Of a stretch of 64,000 bases of DNA, positions 1 to 9,335 are shown piece after piece. Under the pieces are notes generated by a model that did not search any database, was not told the origin of the DNA, and saw only the letters and a list, made by a program, of their open reading frames with translations. Every line of letters starts with the position of its first letter. Position 1 is the first letter of the stretch. Both the position numbers and the translations under genes were made by a program. The DNA is taken from positions 1 through 64,000 of the forward strand of contig CAJWDP010000009.1 of assembly GCA_913030835.1 (NCBI GenBank). The letters run 5' to 3'. This DNA is from an uncultured Flavobacteriales bacterium. GTDB lineage: Bacteria; Bacteroidota; Bacteroidia; Flavobacteriales_D; Parvicellaceae.

Positions 1-141
1 ATTCCCAATTCTCTCTATCGCAAGCGTAAGATCCATATCGCCTAATCGCAAGACCCAGTCATTGGCTTCCGCATGTTCCAAAAGATACTTAACCGCACTG
101 GAAGCCGATCTGCCCGCTCCGATAAACAATATTTTTTTCAT
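1..141 (-). CDS. Saccharopine dehydrogenase-like NAD(P)-binding protein (N-terminal fragment)
   Basis: Only the first 47 codons lie in the window; the gene runs off the left edge. The protein begins MKKILFIGAGRSASSAVKYL, a Rossmann beta-alpha-beta start with a GxGxSA-type dinucleotide-binding loop. This matches the opening of the saccharopine dehydrogenase-like proteins common in Flavobacteriia. That assignment comes from memory of the family and rests on a short stretch, so any NAD(P)-binding oxidoreductase is possible. The gene is divergent from the Nramp-like gene, and the roughly 180 bp between them should hold both promoters. Confidence 0.55.
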   Translation of the reverse strand, partial: MKKILFIGAGRSASSAVKYLLEHAEANDWVLRLGDMDLTLAIERIGN

Positions 142-325
142 CGTAATTCGATTGATTATTGGATTTCGAATGTATAAAGAAGTGTATCGTTAACAATGAA
201 AATATATGATGAATTTTCAACAATACGACGAAACCAGTACCATTTAATTGCATCACTTCCCATTGTTTTCCATCACAAATAGCCTACGCAATGTGGGAAT
301 TACTTCATTTATTACTTTTGAGAGT

Positions 326-1621
326 GTGACACGAAATTTATTTAAAGCGATTGGACCCGGGATTCTATTTGCAAGTACTGCCATAGGGGTGTCCCATTTA
401 GTACAATCAACTAGAGCAGGTGCTGATTACGGGTTTGCACTAGTTTGGGCGATCTTGCTGGCCAATTTGTTCAAATACCCATTCTTTGAGTTCGGATCCC
501 GATATGCCAATGCAACAGGAAAGTCCATAATAGACGGATACAAAAACCTAGGAAAGTGGATGCTTTCTCTATACGCCTTGATTACAGTCGGCTCCATGTT
601 CTTCGTAATAGCTGCTGTTGGAGCTGTTACTGTAGGTTTTCTTCAAAATTTATTTGGAATACAGCTCAAACTATTCGGTTTTAATCCTTTTTTCAGCACA
701 GCAATTCTGGTTTTTTCACTCAGTGCCCTGATTTTAATTTTAGGGAAATACAAAGTGCTCGATAGCCTGATCAAGCTAATTGGTGCTGTATTGTTGTTCT
801 CTACATTGTCGGCTTTTTTTCTGACGCTTTCTAAAGGACCGGCTATTCAAGACCCCTCCGTTGTGCCTAAAAACATATGGACAAAAGACAATGTGGCCTT
901 TCTAATTGCCCTCATGGGCTGGATGCCAACTGCTGTAGACTTAAGCACCTGGAATAGCCTATGGACAGTTGAACGAATGAAGCAAACCGGGTATAGACCG
1001 AAATTAAAAGAAACGTTATTTGATTTTAATTTCGGATACATTGCATCAGCGCTGCTTTCTTTGTGTTTTGTAACACTGGGAGCTTACCTATTGTATGGCA
1101 CGGGTACTGCATTGGAGCAGAGTTCTGATAAATTTGCCAATCAGGTGGTTCACCTCTACACCGAATCAATTGGAAATTGGAGCTACTATATCATTTCTAT
1201 TGCTGCTTTTGCTATCATGTTTGGGACTTGCATTGCTGTTTTAGATGGTTATTCCAGAGCGATCAATAGAACATCACTACTTCTTTTTAAAACGGGGGAG
1301 AAAAAGCACACATACATAATCTGGCTCATCTTAAGTTCTTCAGGAGGATTGGCTTTGATCTATTACTATCTGGTTTACCTGCAGTCGATTGATCCGGAGA
1401 TGGGCAAAGCAGGATTCAAGAAATTAGTAGATATTGCCACAACGATTTCATTTGTTATTGCTCCATTAATTGCAATTGCAAACCTTGTATTAGTAGGAAA
1501 AAGTCACATTGGAGAAAATAGTCCACCAAAATGGCTTAAAGTTCTGAGCTACATGGGTATACTATTTCTGATCGGATTTACCCTCTTTTATTTCATCGCT
1601 CCTTATCTACTAAATAAATAG
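326..1621 (+). CDS. Nramp-like metal ion transporter with non-canonical TM1 and TM6 motifs
   Basis: This is a polytopic inner-membrane protein with about 11 hydrophobic segments and recognisable Nramp (SLC11) layout. Family homology begins at GPGILFASTAIGVSHL (TM1), and the TM6 equivalent contains ALMGWMPTAVDLSTW. Canonical Nramp proteins bind divalent metal with DPGN in TM1 and MPH in TM6. Neither motif is intact here, so substrate and coupling may differ. No ATG is suitably placed. The GTG at 326 puts the conserved region close to the N terminus; a TTG at 248 would add 26 residues. It is probably a divergent Nramp-like carrier of a kind found in Bacteroidota, with unknown substrate. Confidence 0.8.
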   Translation: MTRNLFKAIGPGILFASTAIGVSHLVQSTRAGADYGFALVWAILLANLFKYPFFEFGSRYANATGKSIIDGYKNLGKWMLSLYALITVGSMFFVIAAVGAVTVGFLQNLFGIQLKLFGFNPFFSTAILVFSLSALILILGKYKVLDSLIKLIGAVLLFSTLSAFFLTLSKGPAIQDPSVVPKNIWTKDNVAFLIALMGWMPTAVDLSTWNSLWTVERMKQTGYRPKLKETLFDFNFGYIASALLSLCFVTLGAYLLYGTGTALEQSSDKFANQVVHLYTESIGNWSYYIISIAAFAIMFGTCIAVLDGYSRAINRTSLLLFKTGEKKHTYIIWLILSSSGGLALIYYYLVYLQSIDPEMGKAGFKKLVDIATTISFVIAPLIAIANLVLVGKSHIGENSPPKWLKVLSYMGILFLIGFTLFYFIAPYLLNK

Positions 1622-1688
1622 AGAAAATGGCTTCTTCAGATGGGTTCCGACTTGGATTTTGTACCTTTAGTTTTCAACTGAAATTCTC

Positions 1689-3545
1689 ATGAGAGCAACT
1701 CTATTTATACCATTATTTTTTCTCACAATCACTTGCCTTTCGCAACATCAGCCCCTAGTAGGCAAATCGCATACAGTCAATCTCAAAAGCATTACCCAAA
1801 AGGATAAGCGCTATTTTGAAATACAACATTTGGAATCACCGGTTCCCGGAGGCGATTCTGAAAGAGATCATTTATTGAAGCTAAAACAGCAGATCTCCAG
1901 TAAGTATGGAAGGAAAAGTCATTTAATCAATCAAAAGTCCTCTTCAGCGGCTCCCGACCCAATCATTCAAAACGGATATGAAGGAAGCTATCCAACAGGC
2001 AGTGTTCCTTGCGACAACACGCTGGCCATAAGCAACTCAGGGTTGGTAATGACAGCACGAAACTCATCGTACATGATTTACGATACCCAGGCAGATTCCG
2101 CTTTGGTGGTCGGACCACTTAGAGATTTTATCCCAGGAATACCCGGATCATTAAATGACTATGACCCAAAGGTAATTTATGACCCTATGGAAGATCGGTT
2201 TGTTTTGATCTTTCTATTGGGAAATGCCCCGCCTTCAACCTATATCGTAACCTGTTTTCCGGAAACTTCAGATCCAACCGGAGACTGGAACGTTTACTTT
2301 TTAGATGGTGACCCTTTCAGTACAGGACACTGGTCGGATTATCCGGCAATTGCATTATCAGAAGAAGAGCTGTTCATTACAATCAATTTGTTGGTCCCCG
2401 GGGGATCCTGGCAAACTTCTTTCCACCAGACGCTGATTTGGCAAATTGACAAAATGGACGGCTATAGCGGAAACCCAACTCTCAATTCTGTAATATGGGA
2501 GGACAATACGGAGGGTGGAATCAAAATCAGGAATATGCACCCCGTTAGAGGAGGTATATATCCAAAAGGTCCTAATCAATTCTTTTTGTCCAATAGAAAT
2601 TTTGCCCTGGAGAGTGATTCTATATATCTGGTTGAAATTACGAATACAATTGCCAGCGGCACAGCAACGAGAAACATTACACTTTTACACTCCGGAAACA
2701 ACTATTATCTTGCTCCTAGTGCCCGACAATCCATATCAGACAGCCTCCAAACCAATGATTCAAGAGTGCTTGGAGGAATTTGGGAAAACGATGAAATTCA
2801 TTTCGTTCAAAACTGCATGGATACCGCATCAGGCAATTCAGCGGTTTATCATGGTATTATATCAGGAATTTCGAGTGGGTCTTACGTTTGTAGTGGAGAT
2901 TACGTACGTGACGCCGTGAAAGATTACGGGTATCCAAACATTGCTCATATTGGCGAAACTGCTTCCGACGATAAATACATTTTATCGTTCGAATACGTTT
3001 CCCCTGTGGATAGCGCTGGTACTGCATGTGTTTTCTATGATGGTGTAGATTACTCCAATTTTAACATGATTCGTAAGGGAGAAGGTGTTTTAAACGCCCT
3101 TTCCGGCACGCAGGAGAGATGGGGAGACTATACCGGGATTCACAAAAAGTACAATCAGCCATGTTCTGTTTGGTCCTGCGGCACTTTTGCTAAAAGCGAC
3201 AACAGCTATGCGTCCTGGGTCAGTGAAATAAGAACACAATCCGCTGACTGCTCCTCCAGTATTGGAATAGATGAAAAGCCATCAACGTTTAGTGAATTTA
3301 AATTGTATCCCAATCCATCAGCAGACCTGATAGATCTGAAATTTGTAATGGAAAAAACAGGCGATGCGTCCATATGCATCTATGATATTAGTGGAAGGCA
3401 AATTGAACAGTTGTTTAATGGTAACGTGAAGAAAGGTGAAAACCTACTTACGTTTTCCGTTAATCATCTCTCTGCTGGTTCATACCAACTAACCATAGTT
3501 ACTGATGAAGAGGAAATAGCAGTAAAATCGTTCATCCGAAAATAA
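1689..3545 (+). CDS. Secreted protein with T9SS type A sorting domain
   Basis: The 618-residue protein starts with a signal peptide (MRATLFIPLFFLTITCLSQ). It ends with a typical type A T9SS sorting domain of about 80 residues: the LYPNPSADLIDL motif, then YDISGR, and a final strand ending in Lys. The body is rich in aromatic and glycine beta-strand segments (for example DPKVIYDPMEDRFVLI and GHWSDYPAIALS), which suggests a beta-propeller-like ectodomain; no catalytic motif was recognised. It is expected to cross the outer membrane through the T9SS and be released or anchored at the surface. A weak -7 element (TACCTTTAG) lies about 20 bp upstream. Function unknown. Confidence 0.85.
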   Translation: MRATLFIPLFFLTITCLSQHQPLVGKSHTVNLKSITQKDKRYFEIQHLESPVPGGDSERDHLLKLKQQISSKYGRKSHLINQKSSSAAPDPIIQNGYEGSYPTGSVPCDNTLAISNSGLVMTARNSSYMIYDTQADSALVVGPLRDFIPGIPGSLNDYDPKVIYDPMEDRFVLIFLLGNAPPSTYIVTCFPETSDPTGDWNVYFLDGDPFSTGHWSDYPAIALSEEELFITINLLVPGGSWQTSFHQTLIWQIDKMDGYSGNPTLNSVIWEDNTEGGIKIRNMHPVRGGIYPKGPNQFFLSNRNFALESDSIYLVEITNTIASGTATRNITLLHSGNNYYLAPSARQSISDSLQTNDSRVLGGIWENDEIHFVQNCMDTASGNSAVYHGIISGISSGSYVCSGDYVRDAVKDYGYPNIAHIGETASDDKYILSFEYVSPVDSAGTACVFYDGVDYSNFNMIRKGEGVLNALSGTQERWGDYTGIHKKYNQPCSVWSCGTFAKSDNSYASWVSEIRTQSADCSSSIGIDEKPSTFSEFKLYPNPSADLIDLKFVMEKTGDASICIYDISGRQIEQLFNGNVKKGENLLTFSVNHLSAGSYQLTIVTDEEEIAVKSFIRK

Positions 3546-3629
3546 GCTCAACGCAAAATACAATAGCAAAAACAGACGGTTTCTGTCTGAGTTGATCCTG
3601 ATTAATGCTCTTTTTGATTGCTGAATTTA

Positions 3630-3662
3630 TTGGCATTTTCGACCTGAAATCGGTATCTTCGC
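3630..3662 (+). promoter_or_regulatory. Bacteroidota-type promoter of the E1 dehydrogenase gene
   Basis: ATTG at 3629-3632 is followed after 21 bp by TATCTTCGC at 3654-3662. This is close to the Bacteroidota primary sigma consensus TTTG-N19-21-TAnnTTTG. It places transcription start about 12 bp before the ATG at 3682. Confidence 0.55.
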
Positions 3663-3681
3663 AACTCGAAAAGTAAGGTAT

Positions 3682-6126
3682 ATGCCAAAAGAAAATCCAA
3701 TTGTTGCTGTTGAAAATGAGATGAGTTTTGAGGAATTTAAGTCGGAGATCTTAAACGATTTTCGAATTGCCAACATAAGCAGGGAAGCTTCCATTCTGGG
3801 CCGAAAGGAAGTTCTAACAGGAAAAGCAAAATTTGGAATATTTGGTGATGGCAAAGAGATCGCTCAGCTGGCCATGGCCAAGCAATTTAAAAACGGAGAT
3901 TGGAGATCAGGTTACTATAGGGATCAGACATTCATGATGGCCATAGACAAACTTTCCGTAAAACAATACTTCGCCGCTTTATACGCACACACAGACTTGA
4001 AACATGAACCGTCGTCGGCAGGAAGGCAAATGGGCGGTCATTATTCAACACGAAGTTTGGATGAAAACGGCAACTGGATGAATTTGATGGAACAGAAGAA
4101 TTCTTCCTCCGACATTTCACCAACAGCGGGTCAAATGCCACGTTTACTAGGGCTGGCACAAGCTTCAAAAGTGTTCAGGGAAAATGAAGCATTAAAGGAT
4201 TTTTCAAATTATTCCAACTCGGGCAATGAAGTTGCATTTGGCACAATTGGAGACGCCTCTACTTCAGAAGGGCTTTTTTGGGAAACCATAAATGCTGCCG
4301 GAGTAATGCAAGTTCCATTGGTTATGTCCGTTTGGGATGATGGATACGGAATTTCGGTCCCAAAAGAATACCAAACTACGAAAGGCTCAATTTCTGAAGC
4401 GCTTTCCGGAATGGCAATGAAGGAAGGCGACACCAATGGGTATAAAATGTTCAACGTTAAAGGATGGGACTATCAGGCATTGTGCAACACCTATGAAAAA
4501 GCTGTTTCATTTACACGAACCAATCATATTCCATCTTTGATACATGTTGAAGAGGTAACACAACCACAAGGACATTCTACTTCGGGATCACATGAACGGT
4601 ACAAATCAGCAGAGCGACTAGCATGGGCAAAAGAGTTCGACTGTATCGCGAAATTCAAAGAATGGATCCTAGACTTCGATAAAAAAACAGGAAAGACAAT
4701 TGCTACCGAAAGTGAACTGGACGAAATACAAGCAAGTGCAAAAAAGCTGGTAAAGGAGGAAAAGAATAGTGCATGGAAAGAGTTTATAAGTCCACTTAAG
4801 GAAGAATCCAAATTGGTAGCTGACTTGATTGGAAATCTAGCGGGCGGTAGTCCCAATGCTTCTTTTTTAAACAAAATCAAGGAAGACCTTCAGGTTAATA
4901 CAGAACCCATCAGAAAAGAAATTATTGCTGCAGCAAAAAAGTCACTGAGGCTGGTAATCAAAGAAGAATCTGCTGCGAAAAAGGCATTGGTCGACTGGCT
5001 TAACCATTCCGCCAATGAAAATAATATGAGGTATTCCTCACATTTATTTTCCGAATCGAACGAAAGTGTGCTTGCTGTCAAACAGGTTCCTGTAAGCTAT
5101 CCTAGTGAGCATAAAATGGTGGATGGAAGGATTATACTGAGGGACAATTTTGAAAAATTATTTGAATCCAATCCATTGATCCTGACCTTCGGAGAGGATG
5201 TAGGAAAAATAGGCGGTGTGAATCAGACAATGGAAGGAATGCAAGAAAAATTCGGTTCCATTAGAGTGTCTGACACGGGTATAAGGGAGGCTACAATTAT
5301 CGGCCAAGGAATTGGGATGTCCATGCGTGGTTTGAGACCAATAGCTGAAATCCAATATTTAGATTACTTATTGTATTGTCTCCAAATCCTAAGCGATGAT
5401 CTGGCAACTGTACAATACAGAACTAAAGGCGGACAAAAAGCACCACTAATTATTAGAACAAGAGGTCATCGTCTTGAAGGAATTTGGCATGCGGGTTCTC
5501 CAATGGCTGGAGTAATTAATTTGTTGAGGGGAATCCATGTTTGCGTGCCGCGAAATATGACAAAAGCAGCCGGATTTTACAATGCGTTATTACAAGGAGA
5601 TGATCCGGCTCTTGTCGTTGAGTGCCTAAATGGATATAGAACGAAAGAACCTGAACCAGAAAATTTAGGAGAGTTTACGACTCCATTTGGCATCCCAGAA
5701 ATAACGAAAGAAGGTGAAGACATAACGATTGTATCCTACGGTTCAACATTTAACCTGTGCACAAAAGTGGCAACAGAGCTCGAAGCACACAACATTTCAG
5801 TGGAATTAATTGATATCCAGACGTTATTGCCATTCGATATCAATCATAGTATTGTCGAATCATTGAAAAAAACCAATCGCGTTTTATTTGTGGACGAAGA
5901 TGTGCCGGGTGGAACCACTGCCTACATGATGCAGAAAGTACTGGAAGGACAAGGCGGTTACCAGTACCTGGATTCAGAACCAAAATCATTGACCGCAAAA
6001 GACCATCGTCCGGCGTATGGTTCAGATGGAGACTATTTCAGTAAGCCAAACGAAGAAGATATTTTCGAGGCCGTGTATTCCATTATGAATGAGGCAGACC
6101 CCGTAACCTATCCGGATCTTTACTAA
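3682..6126 (+). CDS. 2-oxoacid dehydrogenase E1 component, fused alpha and beta subunits
   Basis: This thiamine-diphosphate enzyme is 814 residues long with both E1 halves in one chain. Residues about 20-460 are E1-alpha, with TPP-binding GTIGDASTSEG followed by VWDDGYGIS. Residues about 480-814 are E1-beta (transketolase-like), with LTFGEDVGKIGG, the EIQYLDYL region and the C-terminal domain (ITIVSYGSTFNL, LFVDEDVPGG). E1 decarboxylates a 2-oxoacid and passes the acyl group to the E2 lipoyl domain. Fused E1 of this type in Bacteroidota is usually assigned to branched-chain 2-oxoacids; the substrate cannot be read from sequence. No E2 or E3 gene lies nearby. The subtilase gene starts 21 bp downstream. 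Confidence 0.88.
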   Translation: MPKENPIVAVENEMSFEEFKSEILNDFRIANISREASILGRKEVLTGKAKFGIFGDGKEIAQLAMAKQFKNGDWRSGYYRDQTFMMAIDKLSVKQYFAALYAHTDLKHEPSSAGRQMGGHYSTRSLDENGNWMNLMEQKNSSSDISPTAGQMPRLLGLAQASKVFRENEALKDFSNYSNSGNEVAFGTIGDASTSEGLFWETINAAGVMQVPLVMSVWDDGYGISVPKEYQTTKGSISEALSGMAMKEGDTNGYKMFNVKGWDYQALCNTYEKAVSFTRTNHIPSLIHVEEVTQPQGHSTSGSHERYKSAERLAWAKEFDCIAKFKEWILDFDKKTGKTIATESELDEIQASAKKLVKEEKNSAWKEFISPLKEESKLVADLIGNLAGGSPNASFLNKIKEDLQVNTEPIRKEIIAAAKKSLRLVIKEESAAKKALVDWLNHSANENNMRYSSHLFSESNESVLAVKQVPVSYPSEHKMVDGRIILRDNFEKLFESNPLILTFGEDVGKIGGVNQTMEGMQEKFGSIRVSDTGIREATIIGQGIGMSMRGLRPIAEIQYLDYLLYCLQILSDDLATVQYRTKGGQKAPLIIRTRGHRLEGIWHAGSPMAGVINLLRGIHVCVPRNMTKAAGFYNALLQGDDPALVVECLNGYRTKEPEPENLGEFTTPFGIPEITKEGEDITIVSYGSTFNLCTKVATELEAHNISVELIDIQTLLPFDINHSIVESLKKTNRVLFVDEDVPGGTTAYMMQKVLEGQGGYQYLDSEPKSLTAKDHRPAYGSDGDYFSKPNEEDIFEAVYSIMNEADPVTYPDLY

Positions 6127-6147
6127 TCCAATGAAGCAATTTACTGA

Positions 6148-8727
6148 ATGAGATTTTGTTTTTTCCTCCTAGCGACTGTCACAATCTTCAATTCGTATTC
6201 TCAGAAGATATCGACACGCTTGTCGGAAAGAATGGATTTGTCCCGCAAAAATGACTATCACAGAATTCGCGTAGAATTTGTCGATAATGTCAATAGTTTC
6301 TATTGGAACCAACAGTTCAAACAAAATCAGGTTCCACTAGAAGACAGGCCTAGATTAATTATTAGAAAATTGACTGATCAGGCCAAAGCTTCTCAACAAA
6401 ATTTGCTCAATGAATTAAGGGAAACCTTTTTTAATGAGATAGATGATGTACAACCGTTTTGGATTGTGAATATGATTGTGTTGCAGGCCAAACGAAATGC
6501 GATAGAGTTTATTTCGGAGTATCCTGGTGTTGCTATTGTTGATCTTGAAGAAAGCCGAATTCAGATGAACGAGTATATCCAAATATCAGAATCAAATTCC
6601 CCCAAGTCTGTTGGAGGCTCAGAACCTGGTTTAATCGCAATTAATGCACCGGCTCTATGGGCAATGGGATATACAGGAAAAGGGCAAGTAGTTTACGATT
6701 ACGATACCGGCGTATGGCCTCAGCATCCTGCATTCGCAGCTCGTTTCATGGGTAATTTTTATCCTTTAGAACAATCTTGGTTGGGTTATTATAGAGAAGA
6801 ACCAACCGGTATTTACAGCAGCCATGGAACACATACACTTGGCACTATGGCTGGGTTGGATACATCTACAAACGACACCATTGGTTGTGCTTTTAATGCA
6901 TATTGGATTGCTTGCGATCACATACGAGGCACCGTTCCGGAATTGCCTCCAATCACCGATATGGTATTGGCCTTCGAGTGGGCCTTGAATCCAGATGGAG
7001 ACCCTTCAACCACTCACGACATTCCTGATGTCATCAACAATTCATGGAGATGGTACGACAATGGGGATACAGCATATTGTGGAGGATTTGTAGTAAACCT
7101 GATGAACACAATTGAAGCTGCGGGAATTGCAAATGTCTTTTCCGGTGGAAATTTCGGGCCGTCTAATACAACTATTTCTTCACCTCAACGAATCAATACG
7201 TCAGATGTAAATACATTTAGTGTCGGAAGCGTCAATGGGAATACGTCATTCCCCTACCCGATCTCATCATTTTCTAGCAGAGGTCCCAAGCAATGTCCGG
7301 GCTCCGGATCATTGGCCATTCATCCTGAGGTTGTAGCTCCGGGACAAAACGTGAGATCGGCATGGGGAAAGGATGGGTACAATAGCATCTCCGGAACAAG
7401 TATGGCAGCTCCCCATGTATCCGGAGCTTGTTTATTGTTAAAGGAAGCATTTCCCATGGTTTCAGGAGAAGAAATACTGAGAGCTCTTTATCAAACAGCG
7501 ACAGACCTCGGCACAGTCGGTGAAGACAATACGTTTGGGATGGGAATTATTGATTGTTTGGCCGCGTTCGATCATTTGGCTCTAACGCATACTCCGGTTA
7601 ATCCGAATAATATAGCTTACGACATTGCAATAATAGAAGTGAACAACCCTTCTGATCAACAAGTAACATGTGCCAATTCGTTCACTCCGTCAGTAACCAT
7701 ACTAAATCTTGGAGACAGCACGATTACCGATTTAATCATATTGGATAGTATATTAGGGAGTGGAAACACCACTAGCTGGAGTGGAACACTTCTATCCGGA
7801 GAACAAACCACAATCAATCTACCAACAATAAATGTCTCGAATTCAGGCCCGAATGTCTATCAAGTAATTGTGTCAATAGCAGATAGCGCATCACAAGATA
7901 TTGATCTCTATAATAACCGTCGCATGGTTCGTTTTAACGTCCGACCCGAACTTTCTTTACCATTTCTTGAAAAGTTCGAAAATGGAATTACAGCTGATTG
8001 GCTGGTTCTAAATGAAGACGACCAATATGGGTGGGAAACCGACTCAACCGAAGGACTGAATTGGAACACCATTTCGGCTACTATGCAACATTTCTGGTAC
8101 AATCCAATCGGAAATCAGGTAGACGAACTACTTAGCCCTAACCTATCAACCGGAACAGGGACCAATTTGTTTCTCAAATTTGATCGAGCGTATGAAGACA
8201 TAAACAGTACCCCTAAACAAGATACGCTCGCTATTTACCTTTCAACAGATTGTGGTCAAACCTGGCCGCACAAGGTCTTCGAGAAATGGGGATCAAATTT
8301 GGCAACAATCGATACGGTCAATCTTTCATTTACTCCAACGGCAAGTCATCATTGGCAAACCGATTCCATTGACATATCGGGATTCGCATCAAGTCCTACG
8401 GTAATGATCAAATTTCAGGCAATCAATAGAAAGGGACAAAATCTGTACATCGACAATGTGAGGGTTTACGATTCCCAAGATCCAGTAAGCCTGGCTACAA
8501 CAGATATAAATGGATGGGTTGTATACCCAAATCCATCCAACGGCACTTTCTATGTTGAATTTCCTAACCAAAAAGAAAGAAGGATAGAAGTGTTCGACAT
8601 GCGAGGAAAGCTGGTGAAATCCAAGGTTGTTTTTAATAGAAAAGAACCCATATATCTGTCCGGCCATAGTTCAGGACAGTACATCATTAGATATAACAAT
8701 AATCGAACTGCAATTTTCCTAAAATAA
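6148..8727 (+). CDS. Secreted S8 subtilisin-like protease with T9SS sorting domain
   Basis: The 859-residue protein has a signal peptide (MRFCFFLLATVTIFNSYSQ), a propeptide to about residue 160, and an S8 catalytic domain at about 165-475. The triad is visible: Asp186 in YDYDTGVW, His226 in SSHGTHTLG and Ser418 in SGTSMAAPHVSG; FSGGNFG carries the likely oxyanion Asn. It is followed by a CARDB-like beta-sandwich (residues 490-600), a jelly-roll-like domain (about 610-780), and a type A T9SS sorting domain (VVYPNPSNGTFYVEF, FDMRGKLV). It probably degrades extracellular protein. It follows the E1 gene by 21 bp and precedes a methyltransferase gene by 7 bp, so co-transcription is likely although the functions look unrelated. 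Confidence 0.92.
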   Translation: MRFCFFLLATVTIFNSYSQKISTRLSERMDLSRKNDYHRIRVEFVDNVNSFYWNQQFKQNQVPLEDRPRLIIRKLTDQAKASQQNLLNELRETFFNEIDDVQPFWIVNMIVLQAKRNAIEFISEYPGVAIVDLEESRIQMNEYIQISESNSPKSVGGSEPGLIAINAPALWAMGYTGKGQVVYDYDTGVWPQHPAFAARFMGNFYPLEQSWLGYYREEPTGIYSSHGTHTLGTMAGLDTSTNDTIGCAFNAYWIACDHIRGTVPELPPITDMVLAFEWALNPDGDPSTTHDIPDVINNSWRWYDNGDTAYCGGFVVNLMNTIEAAGIANVFSGGNFGPSNTTISSPQRINTSDVNTFSVGSVNGNTSFPYPISSFSSRGPKQCPGSGSLAIHPEVVAPGQNVRSAWGKDGYNSISGTSMAAPHVSGACLLLKEAFPMVSGEEILRALYQTATDLGTVGEDNTFGMGIIDCLAAFDHLALTHTPVNPNNIAYDIAIIEVNNPSDQQVTCANSFTPSVTILNLGDSTITDLIILDSILGSGNTTSWSGTLLSGEQTTINLPTINVSNSGPNVYQVIVSIADSASQDIDLYNNRRMVRFNVRPELSLPFLEKFENGITADWLVLNEDDQYGWETDSTEGLNWNTISATMQHFWYNPIGNQVDELLSPNLSTGTGTNLFLKFDRAYEDINSTPKQDTLAIYLSTDCGQTWPHKVFEKWGSNLATIDTVNLSFTPTASHHWQTDSIDISGFASSPTVMIKFQAINRKGQNLYIDNVRVYDSQDPVSLATTDINGWVVYPNPSNGTFYVEFPNQKERRIEVFDMRGKLVKSKVVFNRKEPIYLSGHSSGQYIIRYNNNRTAIFLK

Positions 8728-8734
8728 AAAACCA

Positions 8735-9316
8735 ATGTCTTCAAAGCTGGATGCCTCTTTTTGGAATTCAAAATACAACAACAACGACATTGGTTGGGAC
8801 ATTGGATATCCGTCTCCGCCAATAGCTGAATATGCGGATCAATTGGAACGGAAAGACCTGTCGATTTTAATTCCTGGTTGTGGGAACGGATACGAGGCAG
8901 AATATCTTTGGAAGACCGGACACAAAAACGTCCATATTTTAGATTATAGTGATACTGCCCTAACCGAATTCAAAATTCGTGTGCCTGAATTTCCCGAGAA
9001 TCAAATTCATGTTGGTGATTTTTTCACACACCAAGGCAGCTATGACCTGATATTGGAACAAACATTTTTTTGTGCAATACAACCCGTACTTAGGCAGAAT
9101 TATGTTCGTAAGGTAAAGGAATTGCTGAAACCCGAAGGTAAATTGGTGGGTGTTCTTTTTAACGATGAACTCAATGAGGACAAGCCACCATTTGGGGGGA
9201 ATTCCCTCGAATACCTTGGCCACTTTCAGCCACATTTTCAACATTTATATATGAAGAGTTGCTACAATTCAATAGAGCCAAGAATAGGCAGAGAGTTATT
9301 TGTTATCTTCTCCTGA
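8735..9316 (+). CDS. TPMT-family SAM-dependent methyltransferase
   Basis: This is a 193-residue class I methyltransferase. SAM-binding motif I is LIPGCGNGYEAEYL at about residues 46-59, followed by the acidic motif II segment VHILDYSD and the motif around DLILEQTFFCAI. The W-N-x-x-Y-x-x-N-D-x-G-W-D start and the EQTFFCAI motif are typical of the thiopurine S-methyltransferase/TPMT superfamily. In bacteria such proteins often methylate halides, thiols or small toxic compounds; the substrate here is unknown. The cytoplasmic gene lies 7 bp after the protease stop and 19 bp before the phosphoribosyltransferase start. Confidence 0.85.
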   Translation: MSSKLDASFWNSKYNNNDIGWDIGYPSPPIAEYADQLERKDLSILIPGCGNGYEAEYLWKTGHKNVHILDYSDTALTEFKIRVPEFPENQIHVGDFFTHQGSYDLILEQTFFCAIQPVLRQNYVRKVKELLKPEGKLVGVLFNDELNEDKPPFGGNSLEYLGHFQPHFQHLYMKSCYNSIEPRIGRELFVIFS

Positions 9317-9335
9317 TGGGTTATTTTTACAAATT

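Noticed and set aside
2515-2919. Second frame inside the T9SS gene at 1689
   Set aside because: It lies wholly inside a gene with signal peptide and sorting domain and has no coherent features of its own.
3572-3586. Hairpin ACAGA-CGGTT-TCTGT as a terminator
   Set aside because: The stem is only five pairs and no T-run follows, so it is too weak to call.
8735-9316. Methyltransferase as BioC
   Set aside because: Its motifs (EQTFFCAI, GCGNGYE) are of the TPMT family, and it is about 18 kb from the bio operon.
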